NCBI RefSeq assembly: GCF_902833645.1 | Contig: NZ_CADFGE010000002.1 | Coordinates: forward strand, 623,158-687,157 | DNA length: 64,000 nt | Direction: 5' to 3' | Origin: Paraburkholderia fungorum | GTDB taxonomy: Bacteria; Pseudomonadota; Gammaproteobacteria; Burkholderiales; Burkholderiaceae | Shown: one piece after another, positions 26,110 through 34,753 of the stretch | How the letters are laid out: every line of letters begins with the position of its first letter | Position numbering within the stretch: position 1 is the first letter of the stretch | Program-made: the position numbers and the translations under genes | The notes under the pieces: generated by a model | What the model was told of the DNA's origin: nothing | Database searches by the model: none | Seen by the model: only the letters and a program-made list of their open reading frames with translations

Positions 26110-27483
26110 TCAATCCACCAGCACGATCCGCTTGATATCGCCGACGATAAAGATGTACGACAGCGCCCCGATCAACGCGACCGCGCCGATGAACACCAGC
26201 GCGCCGACAAACGAGCCGGTTGCCGCGACGATGAAACCCACCACCAGCGGCGTGATGATCCCGGCCAGGTTGGCGGCAAAGTTAAAGATGCCGCCCGTCA
26301 CGCCGAGCAAACCTTCGGGCGCGATATCCGACACCAGCGTCCAGCCGAGCGCCGCCATCCCCTGCGCGAAAAACGCCACCGATAGAATCGCGATCACCGC
26401 CACGTTGCTCTCGACATAGTTGGCGAGAATGATCGTCGACGCGAGCAGCAGGCCGGCAATGATCGGCAGCTTGCGCGCCACGTTCGCCGACGTGCCGCGC
26501 CGCAGCAGCCAGTCGGAGAAAATACCGCCGAACATCACGCCGATCGATGCGGCAATGAACGGCATGATCGCGAAGAAGCCGATCTTCAGCCATCCCATAT
26601 GACGTTCGGTGGCGAGATACGTCGGGAACCAGGTGAGGAAGAACACCAGCGTCGAGTTGCCGGCGAACTGGCCGAGGCAGATGCCGGCCAACTGCCGATG
26701 CTTGAGCAGGCGGCCGATAGTGCGCCATTCGAAGCCGCTCTTTCCTGTTGCCGCAGCGGGTGCGCCGGAAGCAGCAGTGTCTTTCTTTGCGTGCGTCAGA
26801 CCGCCGCCTGCTTCGATATAGTCGAGCTCCGCCTGATTGATCCACGGATGCTCATGCGGCTCGCGATAGAACTTCCACCAGACAAGGCCGAACACAATGC
26901 CGACAGCGCCGACCACGTAGAACAGCGAGCGCCAGCCGAACGCCCCCATCAGCATGAACAGGAACGGACTGAAAAACGCCAGGCCGATATATTCGCCGAC
27001 GGTGTAGGTGCCGGTCGCCATCGCCCGTTCGCTTTGCGGAAACCAGGTGGCCACCACCCGGCTATTGGTCGGAAAGCACGGCGCTTCCGACACACCGAGG
27101 CCGAGCCGGAGTGCAAACAACGCGCCGATGCCGTGCACGAGCCCCTGCGCCAGCGTGCACAGCGACCAGAACGTCATCGAGAGGAAATACGTGAGCTTGC
27201 TGCCGAAGCGGTCGAGAAAGAGGCCGCCCGGAATCTGCGAAGCCACATAGCTCCACGAGAACACGGAGAACAGCACCCCCATGACCGCGGCGTTGATGCC
27301 GAGCTCCTTCGTCAATTGCGGCGCCGCGATGCCGAGCACCGTGCGGTCCAGATAGTTGATCATCGTGCCGATCGCCAGCAACGAGAGAATCTGGTAGCGC
27401 GCTTTCGAGCGGCGCACAGCGCCGGTTGCGGCATTCGTCTGGTGCGCCGCGTCGGCGGGCGTGGATGGAAGCGGTTGTGGCAT
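26110..27483 (-). CDS. MFS transporter, anion:cation symporter family
   Basis: The 457-residue transporter has twelve hydrophobic segments in two six-helix halves and a central cytoplasmic loop near residues 210-250. The sequence LGIAAPQLTKELGINAAVMGVLFSVFSWSY in helix 1-2 is typical of the ACS family that imports organic and sugar acids (glucarate, galactonate, phthalate, tartrate). GAGGAG precedes ATG 27483. It is third in aroQ-shikimate dehydrogenase-MFS on the minus strand and likely imports quinate, shikimate or dehydroshikimate. The substrate is inferred from context. Confidence 0.83.
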   Translation of the reverse strand: MPQPLPSTPADAAHQTNAATGAVRRSKARYQILSLLAIGTMINYLDRTVLGIAAPQLTKELGINAAVMGVLFSVFSWSYVASQIPGGLFLDRFGSKLTYFLSMTFWSLCTLAQGLVHGIGALFALRLGLGVSEAPCFPTNSRVVATWFPQSERAMATGTYTVGEYIGLAFFSPFLFMLMGAFGWRSLFYVVGAVGIVFGLVWWKFYREPHEHPWINQAELDYIEAGGGLTHAKKDTAASGAPAAATGKSGFEWRTIGRLLKHRQLAGICLGQFAGNSTLVFFLTWFPTYLATERHMGWLKIGFFAIMPFIAASIGVMFGGIFSDWLLRRGTSANVARKLPIIAGLLLASTIILANYVESNVAVIAILSVAFFAQGMAALGWTLVSDIAPEGLLGVTGGIFNFAANLAGIITPLVVGFIVAATGSFVGALVFIGAVALIGALSYIFIVGDIKRIVLVD

Positions 27484-27533
27484 GGTGTGTCTGTCTCCTC
27501 GGTGTGATTACGTACCGGACATATATGGTTTGT

Positions 27534-28469
27534 TTATGTGCTGCTTCTGCTGGCCTGGCGTTGCAACAAGGACTGGAAGTGGGTGTACACGCGCTCGGCA
27601 TCGGGCTCCAGACCCGTAAAGATGCGCATCGCGTCGACCGCCTGATACACCGCCATGCCGCCGCCGCTGAGCGTGCGGCAGCCAAGCGCTTCCGCCGCCT
27701 GTAACAACGCAGTGCGGATCGGGAAATAGACGATGTCCGCGACCCACAAATCGCGATGCAGCAATTCGACCGGCAAAGGCAAGCCCGGCAATTTCGCCAT
27801 GCCGGTGGGCGTGGCGTGAATCAGACCGTTGGCGGCCGCGAGCGATTCGTGCAGCGACTCTGTGCGCGAGTTGCCGGCTCTGACGGTGGACGTTGGGAAA
27901 CGCTTCTGTAACTCCTCGGCGAGCGACGCGGCGCGCGCGGCGTCCACATCGAATAACGTGAGCGTTTGCGCGCCCATCGTCAACGCGGCATGCGCGACTG
28001 CCGCGCCCGCGCCGCCCGCGCCGAGTTGCACGACACGGCCAAGCGACACGTCCGGCAAACCGCGCTGAAACGCACGGGCGAAACCAGACCAATCGGTGTT
28101 GTGGCCGATCCGTTTGCCGTCCTTGAACAGAACCGTGTTGACCGCGCCGAGCGCGCGCGCGTCGGCGGACAGTTCGTCGAGTAGAGGAATAACCGCCTGC
28201 TTGCACGGGTAGGTAATGTTCAGGCCGTTGTAGCCCATGCGTTGCGCCGCGGTGAGCAGATCGGGAAGCGCCGCGATGTCCAACTGCAATGCTTCCAGAT
28301 CGATGCGGCGGTACACATAGTGCAGGCCGAGCTTGCTGCCCTCTTCTTCATGCATCGCGGGACTGAGCGAGCCACCAATACCCGATCCGATCAGACCGAC
28401 GAGAAACGATTTGTCGCTTGCCTGAGCATTCGCTTGTGCGCTCGCTTGTGGGTTCACCTGAGTGCTCAT
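27534..28469 (-). CDS. Shikimate/quinate dehydrogenase, NAD-type (AroE family)
   Basis: The 311-residue AroE fold has a substrate motif SLSPAMH near residue 35, the catalytic Lys in YPCKQAVIP and NTDWSGF. The nucleotide site [14 protein letters not shown] is followed by LTLFDVD: the Asp in place of the NRT stretch favours NAD over NADP, as in catabolic quinate/shikimate dehydrogenases. It would oxidise shikimate or quinate to the 3-dehydro acids. ATG 28469 overlaps the aroQ stop (ATGA), so the two are translationally coupled. An Ala/Gln-rich N-terminal extension of about 18 residues is odd but harmless. Biosynthetic AroE is less likely given the neighbours. Confidence 0.85.
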   Translation of the reverse strand: MSTQVNPQASAQANAQASDKSFLVGLIGSGIGGSLSPAMHEEEGSKLGLHYVYRRIDLEALQLDIAALPDLLTAAQRMGYNGLNITYPCKQAVIPLLDELSADARALGAVNTVLFKDGKRIGHNTDWSGFARAFQRGLPDVSLGRVVQLGAGGAGAAVAHAALTMGAQTLTLFDVDAARAASLAEELQKRFPTSTVRAGNSRTESLHESLAAANGLIHATPTGMAKLPGLPLPVELLHRDLWVADIVYFPIRTALLQAAEALGCRTLSGGGMAVYQAVDAMRIFTGLEPDAERVYTHFQSLLQRQASRSST

Positions 28470-28921
28470 TTGGCCGCCCGATTCTTCAGGATGACTGCCA
28501 TCCGCTCCAATGCGAGCACGTACCCCTGCGTACCGCAACCGACGATGATCGCCTCAGCCAGCGCCGACACATACGAGTGATGCCGGAATGCTTCGCGGCG
28601 ATGCACGTTTGAAATATGCACTTCGATGACGGGTTTTTCGATCGCGCTGAGCGCATCGGCAATCGCCACCGAGGTATGCGTATAAGCGGCAGGATTGATG
28701 ACGATGCCGTCGACCTTGGTACGTGCCGCATGCAGCCAGTCAATGAGTTGGTGTTCCGCATTCGATTGGCAGAAGTCGATCGACAGATCCAGCCGTTCGC
28801 CGGCGTCTCGGCAAAGTCTGGCTACGTCGTCGAGCGTTTCCGAGCCGTAGATGGCCGGCTCACGCGTGCCGAGCAGGTTGAGATTCGGTCCGTTGAGGAC
28901 CAGCACTGATGCAAAACTCAT
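28466..28921 (-). CDS. aroQ: 3-dehydroquinate dehydratase, type II
   Basis: The 151-residue enzyme has the type II signature: [24 protein letters not shown] near the N-terminus with the catalytic Tyr on the lid (AIYG), [11 protein letters not shown] in the middle, and [20 protein letters not shown] containing the catalytic His. It interconverts 3-dehydroquinate and 3-dehydroshikimate. AGGAG lies 8 bases before ATG 28921; an upstream in-frame ATG would add 9 residues. It is the first gene of the minus-strand operon diverging from the dehydroshikimate dehydratase gene, so it acts in quinate degradation here. Confidence 0.92.
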   Translation of the reverse strand: MSFASVLVLNGPNLNLLGTREPAIYGSETLDDVARLCRDAGERLDLSIDFCQSNAEHQLIDWLHAARTKVDGIVINPAAYTHTSVAIADALSAIEKPVIEVHISNVHRREAFRHHSYVSALAEAIIVGCGTQGYVLALERMAVILKNRAAK

Positions 28922-29241
28922 GACGGGTACTCCTGCGAAGTAAGGCATAAAGCGGGCCACGGCACACGCCGCAGCTCTACAACGTGTAGCGCAGTGTGCG
29001 CGCATTGGCCGCCGCCGTCATTCGGGGTTTATACGAATTTGTACCATCTAGTTAGTTTGTATAAACTGTCGGAAAATTGCAGTATCGTGGGTGCTTGCGA
29101 CCTGAGAGAACCGGCTTTCCGGTAACTGGCTAGACCATTTTTCGCATTGCAACATGACGGCCCGCAGGACATGAGGGCGCGGCACAGCGGCCGTCCGGCA
29201 CCGTCCCAACCGTTGTTTTATTGTTTTTGCAGGAGCCGTTC
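28922..29241. promoter_or_regulatory. Divergent promoter region of the quinate/shikimate genes, with inverted repeat at 29027-29066
   Basis: This 320-base gap separates aroQ (minus) from the dehydratase fusion gene (plus). GTTTATAC (29027-29034) and GTATAAAC (29059-29066) form a perfect 8-bp inverted repeat over a 24-base AT-rich centre. The similarity extends inward imperfectly, giving an operator-like element of about 40 bases that could serve both promoters. The TetR regulator at 25328 is the obvious candidate to bind it. No small gene is evident in the gap. Confidence 0.5.
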
Positions 29242-31125
29242 ATGCAACGTTCGATTGCCACCGTGTCGATCAGCGGGACTCTCGTCGAAAAGCTGACCGC
29301 CATTCAGGCGGCGGGCTTCGAAGGCGTCGAAATCTTCGAGAACGACCTGCTGTATTTCGACGGCTCACCTGCCGACGTGCGGCGCATCGCCGAGGACCTT
29401 GGGCTGAAAATCATGCTGTTTCAGCCGTTCCGCGATTTCGACGGGGTCAGCCCGGAACGGCTCGCGCGCAATCTGGATCGGGCGAAGCGCAAGTTCGACG
29501 TGATGCATGAACTGGGTACGGATCGGATTCTGGTGTGCAGCAACGTCTCGCCCGACACCATCGGCGACGATTCGCTGATGACCGACCAGCTCGGCGCGCT
29601 GGCTCGCGCGGCCGAAGCGGCCGGCGTAATCGCCGGTTATGAAGCGCTTGCATGGGGCAAACATGTGAAGACGTACCGTCACGCATGGAAGCTCGTCAAT
29701 GCGGTGAATCATCCGAATCTCGGGCTGGTGCTCGACAGCTTTCACACGCTGTCGCTCAACGATGCGGTGGACGCGATCGCCGATATTCCTGGCGATCGCA
29801 TCGCCTTCGTACAAATCGCGGACGCGCCGAAGCTCGCTATGGACGTGCTCGAATGGAGCCGCCATTACCGCTGCTTTCCGGGTCAGGGCGACTTCGATCT
29901 GGCGGGGTTCACCGCGCAGGTCGTGAAAACCGGCTACAGCGGGCCGCTTTCGCTCGAAATCTTCAACGACGGTTTTCGCGCCGCGCCAACCGCTATTACC
30001 GCGGCGGACGGCCACCGCTCGCTGTTATTCCTCGAGGAACAGACTCGCACGCTGCTTGAGGCCGCCCGGCAGCCGCGCGGCGACCTCTATCGATCGCCTG
30101 CCGCGCCTGCCCACGTCGGCTATCAATTTCTCGAATTCGCGGTCGACCACACCACCCGCGCCCATCTCGTCGACTGGCTCGGCAAGCTGCGCTTTCGCCA
30201 GGCCGGCCAGCATCGTTCGAAAGATGTGAGCCTGTTTCAGCATGGCGCGGCGTCGATCGTGCTGAACGCCGAACCGGATTCGTTCGCCAACGCCTTCTTC
30301 CAGCGGCACGGCCTGTCGCTGTGCGCGTCGGCATTTCGGGTAGACGACGCCAATCAGGCATTCGAGCGCGCCGCCGGGTTCGGCTACGCGCCGTTCTCGG
30401 GCCAGATCGGCCCGAACGAACGCGTGCTGCCCGCCGTGCAGGGGCCCGACGGCAGCCTGAACTATTTCGTCGACGAAACGCCGGACCAACCCACCCTGTT
30501 CGAAGCCGATTTCGTCCTCACCGACATCAACGGTCCGGCCGAAGTGGGACCGCTCACGCGCATCGACCATGTGTGCCTGTCCGTGCCGGCTCCCGCGCTG
30601 GACACGTGGGTTCTGTTTCTGCGGACCGCGTTCGGCTTCCAGGCCGAGCCGGGCGTGCTGGTGCCCGATCCATATGGCCTCGTGCGCAGCCGCGCGCTGC
30701 GCAGTCGTGACGGTTCGGTGCGCATCATCCTGAACGCGTCGGTGGACCACCACACGGCGGTGGCCGAAGCCGTCCACACTTACCACGGCTCGGGGCTGAA
30801 CCATGTGGCGTTCGGCACCAGCGACATTTTCAGCGCGATTCCCGAGTTCATCGCCGACGGTCTGCCGGTGCTGCGCATCCCGCGCAATTACTACGACGAC
30901 CTCGCCGCCCGCTATGCGCTGCCGGACGAGACGCTCGAAGCGCTGCGCGCACACAACATCCTGTATGACCGGGACGAGCGCGGGGGCGAGTTTTTCCACG
31001 CTTACACCGAACAGCTCGATCAGCGCTTTTTCCTGGAAGTGGTCGAACGGCGCGGTGGCTACGACGGCTACGGCGCGGTCAACGCGGCCGTGCGGCTTGC
31101 GGCGCAAGCTCAGCGCCGCAAATAG
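29242..31125 (+). CDS. quiC: Two-domain 3-dehydroshikimate dehydratase fused to a 4-hydroxyphenylpyruvate dioxygenase-like domain (QuiC type)
   Basis: The 627-residue protein has two parts. Residues 1-275 form a TIM barrel of the sugar-phosphate isomerase/AP-endonuclease family with metal ligands E134, D165, Q191 and E239, as in 3-dehydroshikimate dehydratases that make protocatechuate. Residues about 290-627 form a VOC/HPPD-like domain in which the iron triad is intact: H443 (IDHV), H521 (LNHV) and E599 (FFLEVVER), evenly spaced by 78 residues. AGGAG lies 6 bases before ATG 29242. It diverges from aroQ. Together the genes convert quinate or shikimate to protocatechuate in the cytoplasm. The role of the second domain is not settled by sequence. 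Confidence 0.9.
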   Translation: MQRSIATVSISGTLVEKLTAIQAAGFEGVEIFENDLLYFDGSPADVRRIAEDLGLKIMLFQPFRDFDGVSPERLARNLDRAKRKFDVMHELGTDRILVCSNVSPDTIGDDSLMTDQLGALARAAEAAGVIAGYEALAWGKHVKTYRHAWKLVNAVNHPNLGLVLDSFHTLSLNDAVDAIADIPGDRIAFVQIADAPKLAMDVLEWSRHYRCFPGQGDFDLAGFTAQVVKTGYSGPLSLEIFNDGFRAAPTAITAADGHRSLLFLEEQTRTLLEAARQPRGDLYRSPAAPAHVGYQFLEFAVDHTTRAHLVDWLGKLRFRQAGQHRSKDVSLFQHGAASIVLNAEPDSFANAFFQRHGLSLCASAFRVDDANQAFERAAGFGYAPFSGQIGPNERVLPAVQGPDGSLNYFVDETPDQPTLFEADFVLTDINGPAEVGPLTRIDHVCLSVPAPALDTWVLFLRTAFGFQAEPGVLVPDPYGLVRSRALRSRDGSVRIILNASVDHHTAVAEAVHTYHGSGLNHVAFGTSDIFSAIPEFIADGLPVLRIPRNYYDDLAARYALPDETLEALRAHNILYDRDERGGEFFHAYTEQLDQRFFLEVVERRGGYDGYGAVNAAVRLAAQAQRRK

Positions 31126-31434
31126 TCGTTCGCGCCCGACGACGGCTGTGGCTGTGGCTGTGGCTGTGGCTGTGGCTGTGGCTGTGGCTGCAGCGTAGGC
31201 TCGGGGCGACGTTCTGCCTCCGACCTTTCGTCCTCTCCCGTGAATCCACGCGGATCCACGGGAATTCGCGCGAACCCACGCGCGCGCAGGGAAATCGGGC
31301 ACGCCTCCTGCTCATTCGGCTCAAGCGAACCAGCCGCGCCGATATAATGCCGTCTGATCCGCCGCCCGGCGCCATGCCCTCAGCCCATCCGGGCGTCGCG
31401 CGCGCCGTAGGCCGAATGAAACGCCAGGAGAGAT
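31126..31434. other. Intergenic region with a hexamer array after quiC
   Basis: The 309-base gap carries the GGCTGT tandem array near its left end. The rest is GC-rich with loose repeats of CCACGCG around 31240-31290. No gene is convincing. An AGGAGA ribosome site at its right end belongs to the lipoprotein gene. Confidence 0.5.
31144..31191. repeat. Hexanucleotide tandem repeat (GGCTGT)7 plus GGCTGC
   Basis: Seven perfect GGCTGT units (31144-31185) and one variant unit lie 18 bases after the quiC stop. The pure tract is typical of replication slippage. It is outside any gene I support. Confidence 0.95.
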
Positions 31435-31767
31435 ATGAAGAAGTTCGCCGTAGTCCTTTCAGTTCCCCTGCTTCTCAGCGCTTGCGCTTACTTCCAGAAG
31501 AATCCGGATGCCGGCGAACCCGTCATCGACACCGTCACGCAGCGCTCAGTCAACGATGTGGTCGCCTGCCTCACGCAAGTGGCGACCAGCCACAATGCCG
31601 CGTTCAAGTCGACGGGTATCCCGCAAGGCCAGATGCTCGACTTCGGCGATTCGAATATCGTCAAGGTACGCAGCGACAACGGGGCGACCACTTATCGCTT
31701 CTACCCGGGCAAGCGCCATGTGAACAACATGTGGATCGAATCGGCGAGTAAAACCTGCGCGCCGTGA
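31435..31767 (+). CDS. Small predicted lipoprotein of unknown function
   Basis: The 110-residue protein has a lipoprotein signal: MKKFAVVLSVPLLLSAC with lipobox LSAC, so Cys17 is the likely lipidated N-terminus. The mature part has two further Cys residues (VVACLTQ and KTCAP) that could form a disulfide, and no recognised domain. GGAGAG precedes ATG 31435. It appears to be a single-gene unit. An envelope role is all that can be inferred. Confidence 0.8.
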   Translation: MKKFAVVLSVPLLLSACAYFQKNPDAGEPVIDTVTQRSVNDVVACLTQVATSHNAAFKSTGIPQGQMLDFGDSNIVKVRSDNGATTYRFYPGKRHVNNMWIESASKTCAP

Positions 31768-31924
31768 GGAAAGTCCGGGTAATAATCAACCCATGTGTAA
31801 CCATCGGTAACTTGTGCCGACGCAATGATAGTGTCACGGTGTTACATCACAATGGTGTCTTAAGAATCGTTTAAGACTTCATCCGCATGATCCACCCGAC
31901 ACTATCCCGCACAAGGTGCGCTCC

Positions 31925-32185
31925 ATGAACCAGCCCGATCACAACACGAACGAAACGACGGCGCCAGCGAAGCGGCCCACGATTTTGCGCCGCCTGCTGA
32001 GCCATCACGAACTGGCGACGCTCCTGCTGTTGCTGCACGCGCCGATCGACGCATCCGCGAAACCCGAGATTCCGCAGCTCCACGAAGCCGGCCTGATCGA
32101 AACGGTCTCCAGCGACGCCGGTGCTTCGCAAATCCGTCTGACGTCTGAAGGCAATGCAGTGCTGCGCGGGCTGGGTGTGAAGTAA
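31925..32185 (+). CDS. Small hypothetical protein with winged-helix-like C-terminus
   Basis: The 86-residue protein has a polar N-terminus, then HHELATLLLLLHAPIDASAKPEIPQLHEAGLIETV and IRLTSEGNAVLRGLGVK. The order helix, helix, basic strand and TxEG turn resembles a MarR/ArsR-like wing, but the protein is too short for a confident family call. AAGGTG lies before ATG 31925. It stands alone between the lipoprotein gene and a convergent small gene. I do not recognise its function. Confidence 0.6.
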   Translation: MNQPDHNTNETTAPAKRPTILRRLLSHHELATLLLLLHAPIDASAKPEIPQLHEAGLIETVSSDAGASQIRLTSEGNAVLRGLGVK

Positions 32186-32203
32186 GACAGTAGCAAGCGT
32201 GGT

Positions 32204-32533
32204 TTATGCCTGCCACACGCCGTACCCCGCCTCGCGTAGTCCAATCGCCAACTCCACTTCCATATCCTGTGCGCCGCGGTAAGGCATAGGGTTGAACACC
32301 TCATACAACTCGGGCAAGAGGCGCAGGCCGTAATCGCGCACATAGCGATTTGCCTGAATGCCGGCTTTGTGCCGGTCGAATCGCAGATCCGGGTCCAGTC
32401 CCGTCATTCCTACATACACGCAAGGCTTGTCGAACCGGTAATCCGGATTCGCGCGGCGAAAGCGCGCCTCGTTCCAGACGGTATCGTCCAGCGCGACGAC
32501 GTAGACATAGTAATGATGCTTGCGACGAACCAT
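32204..32533 (-). CDS. GIY-YIG-like small nuclease-family protein
   Basis: The 109-residue protein begins YYVYVVALDD and continues CVYVGMTGLDPDLRFDRHKAG, the arrangement of a GIY-YIG core: two short strands, an Arg in the first helix and a nearby His. A late Glu (MEVELAIGLREAGYGVW) could complete the site. The spacing between the two halves is longer than in UvrC/UPF0213 proteins because of an insertion (about residues 17-35). It could nick DNA, or be an inactive relative. The ribosome site is weak. It lies downstream of the PAS-AraC gene on the same strand, 12 bases away. Confidence 0.6.
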   Translation of the reverse strand: MVRRKHHYYVYVVALDDTVWNEARFRRANPDYRFDKPCVYVGMTGLDPDLRFDRHKAGIQANRYVRDYGLRLLPELYEVFNPMPYRGAQDMEVELAIGLREAGYGVWQA

Positions 32534-32545
32534 GGGTGCCGGAGT

Positions 32546-33313
32546 TCAGCTTCGCGAGGTTCCGTGCAGCAGCATCCGGTACTCGGTCGGCGTAATGCCG
32601 ACGGTCGCCTTGAATTGCCGCGTAAAGGCGCTGTGGTCGGTGTAGCCGCAGAGCGCGGCGACGTCGGTGACCTTGTCGTGCGAGACCAGCAGCGCGGTGG
32701 CGGCGTCCAGCCGCGTTTTCAGCAACACCTGACGCGGCGTCAGATGAAACACTTTGTGAAAGTAACGCTCCAGTTGCGCCACCGACATATCCGCCATCGC
32801 AGCAAGCTGTTTCAGATTCAACGGCTGCACGTAGTTTTCCTGGATGGATTGCACCACCGCGGCCAGCCGGCTGTAAGCGGGATGACTGCTTTCGTCGGCT
32901 TTCAGATCGCGGGAAATGCCGGCGAGGCCGACCACCTTGCCCGCGGGATCGCGCAACGGCTGCTTGCAGGTCAGGCACCAACCGGGCTGGCGGCCCGGGT
33001 ACAGGTGCAGCTCCAGTTGATCGATCATCTGGTTGCCGACGTTGATGATCGCTTTGTCCTGGGCCGTGTAGATGCGGCCAAAGCGGCGCGGGAACACATC
33101 CTCGGCGGTCTTGCCGAGCAACGCGGCCTTTTCCTTGAAGCCGCAGCGCGAAGCCAGCGTACGGTTGACGAGCGCATAGCGCGCGTGCGCGTCCTTGACG
33201 AAGAACACGACGTCCGGCATCGCGTCGAATACCGGTTCGAGCAAAGTGAAATGCGACAGCATGCCGGACAGCGTTGCGTCGTCCGGTTCGAGCGGATGAG
33301 CCAGCGTGTTCAT
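32546..33313 (-). CDS. AraC-family regulator with N-terminal PAS domain
   Basis: The 255-residue protein has an N-terminal PAS sensor (VFDAMPDVVFFVKDAHARYALVNRTLASRCGF, about residues 25-125). The C-terminal AraC DNA-binding domain has two HTH motifs (LKQLAAMADMSVAQLERYFHKVF and VTDVAALCGYTDHSAFTRQFKATVGITPTEYR). The start is ATG 33313. It lies next to and on the same strand as the hydroxyproline genes, about 120 bases beyond their end, making it the likely activator of that pathway. The 21-bp sites at 37303 and 37503 are its candidate targets. Confidence 0.87.
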   Translation of the reverse strand: MNTLAHPLEPDDATLSGMLSHFTLLEPVFDAMPDVVFFVKDAHARYALVNRTLASRCGFKEKAALLGKTAEDVFPRRFGRIYTAQDKAIINVGNQMIDQLELHLYPGRQPGWCLTCKQPLRDPAGKVVGLAGISRDLKADESSHPAYSRLAAVVQSIQENYVQPLNLKQLAAMADMSVAQLERYFHKVFHLTPRQVLLKTRLDAATALLVSHDKVTDVAALCGYTDHSAFTRQFKATVGITPTEYRMLLHGTSRS

Positions 33314-33433
33314 CAGGCGGATTCCGTGGTCGGTGCGGTTTGGTGTCGGTCGTGCGTTGCCGGCGCGCGCTTGCGCTCGATTATAGGACCACGCGGCTGC
33401 CGACAATATGCGGCAGCCGCGTGGATGCCGGGG

Positions 33434-34753
33434 TCATTCGGTCTGCGGCGCCTCCGCGCCCGCCCCCATCAAGGTGCCGATTTGCGCCGGACTGAATGGC
33501 GGGCGCGGCGCGGCGGCTTGCCAGCCGAAGTACAGTCCAGCGGCGGCGCCGCAGATTCGCCCCTGGCATGCACCCATTCCGCAGCGGGTATGCAGCTTGG
33601 CTTCGCGCCAATCCGGCCAGGCGCGCACTTCGCCAACGCTGACGTCTTCGCAACGGCAGAGCAGCGTGGCATCGTCGGGTGGCGTGCGCGCGGCGGCCTG
33701 TAACGCGAAGGCTGTTTCGACGCGCGTTGCGAAACGCTGCCATCGCGCGCGTTGGGTATGTAGCGCGACGGGGTTTGCCGAGCTGCGATTTGTGGCGACT
33801 TCGCTTACCAAGGTGCCCAAGGTGCCGCTCGCGCAGAGTCCGGCGATCTCCCCTTCCACACCCGCCAGTTCCGCACCGCCAATGCCCGTGCATTCACCTG
33901 CCGCCAACACGCCGCCGACTGAAGTTCGCTGCTCGCTGTCGACCACGATCTGCCCTGCTTCGTTGATCGCACAGCCGAGTGCTTGCGCAAGCGTGGTATT
34001 CGGCACCAGGCCATAGCCGCATGCGATACGGTCGCAAGCGAGTGTCAGTTGCCGGCGTCCGCGCTGGATGGTCACGCGCTCGACGCGACCATCGCCAAGC
34101 GCTTGCCGGACGATGCTGCCGGTCCAGTAACGCACCCCCGCGAAACCGCGCGTCATGGTCACGGCTTGCCGCAACTTCGCCGGCTCGGCCAATAAGGAAA
34201 TTCCAAAGCGGGCCACCTCGAACGACGGCGCCTGCTCGACGACCGCCACGACTTGCGCACCGGCGGCACGCGCGGTGGCGAGTGCGGCAATCAGCAGCGG
34301 ACCGCTGCCGGCAATCACGATCCGCTCGCCGCGCACCGGCATGCCGCCTTTAATGAGCGCCTGTAGCGCGCCCGCACCGGTCACGCCGGGTAGCGTCCAG
34401 CCGGCGAACGGCAAGAGCCGCTCACGCGCACCGGTTGCGAGAATCAACTGCCCGTAGCTGATAGATACGCCGCCGGGTTCCGCCGATTCGAGCAGCAGAC
34501 CGCGCCGGGGCAAAGGCGCGATCACGCGAGTCGACGGCATAAGGGTGACGTTGGTTTGCATCTTCAAAGTGGCCAGGAGACCTTGCAGCGGCACTTCCGG
34601 CGGATGGCCGGGACCTTGCCGCCAGATTTGACCACCGGCGCGCGGATTGTCGTCGAGGACTGCCACCGTGGCGCCCGCGCGCCCCGCGGCTTGCGCGGCG
34701 TTCAGTCCGGCCGGACCGGCGCCTACCACGACGATATCGAAGTGTTGGTTCAT
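33434..34753 (-). CDS. D-hydroxyproline dehydrogenase-type FAD/NAD(P) oxidoreductase subunit with BFD-like iron-sulfur domain
   Basis: The 439-residue flavoprotein has an N-terminal FAD fold (FDIVVVGAGPAGLNAAQAAGRAGA), a second dinucleotide motif (IVIAGSGPLLIAALATARAAGA) and a C-terminal Cys cluster (LLCRCEDVSVGEV and TRCGMGACQGRICG) of the BFD-like [2Fe-2S] type. This is the large subunit of HcnB/LhpB-like dehydrogenases. With the [2Fe-2S] protein and the DadA-like subunit encoded upstream, it would oxidise cis-4-hydroxy-D-proline to the pyrroline carboxylate and pass electrons to the respiratory chain. ATG 34753 overlaps the preceding stop (ATGA). The assignment rests on operon context. Confidence 0.85.
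   Translation of the reverse strand: MNQHFDIVVVGAGPAGLNAAQAAGRAGATVAVLDDNPRAGGQIWRQGPGHPPEVPLQGLLATLKMQTNVTLMPSTRVIAPLPRRGLLLESAEPGGVSISYGQLILATGARERLLPFAGWTLPGVTGAGALQALIKGGMPVRGERIVIAGSGPLLIAALATARAAGAQVVAVVEQAPSFEVARFGISLLAEPAKLRQAVTMTRGFAGVRYWTGSIVRQALGDGRVERVTIQRGRRQLTLACDRIACGYGLVPNTTLAQALGCAINEAGQIVVDSEQRTSVGGVLAAGECTGIGGAELAGVEGEIAGLCASGTLGTLVSEVATNRSSANPVALHTQRARWQRFATRVETAFALQAAARTPPDDATLLCRCEDVSVGEVRAWPDWREAKLHTRCGMGACQGRICGAAAGLYFGWQAAAPRPPFSPAQIGTLMGAGAEAPQTE

Noticed and set aside
31079..31375. Minus-strand frame with His-Ser repeats
   Set aside because: It is a translation of the GGCTGT array; no start context or family.
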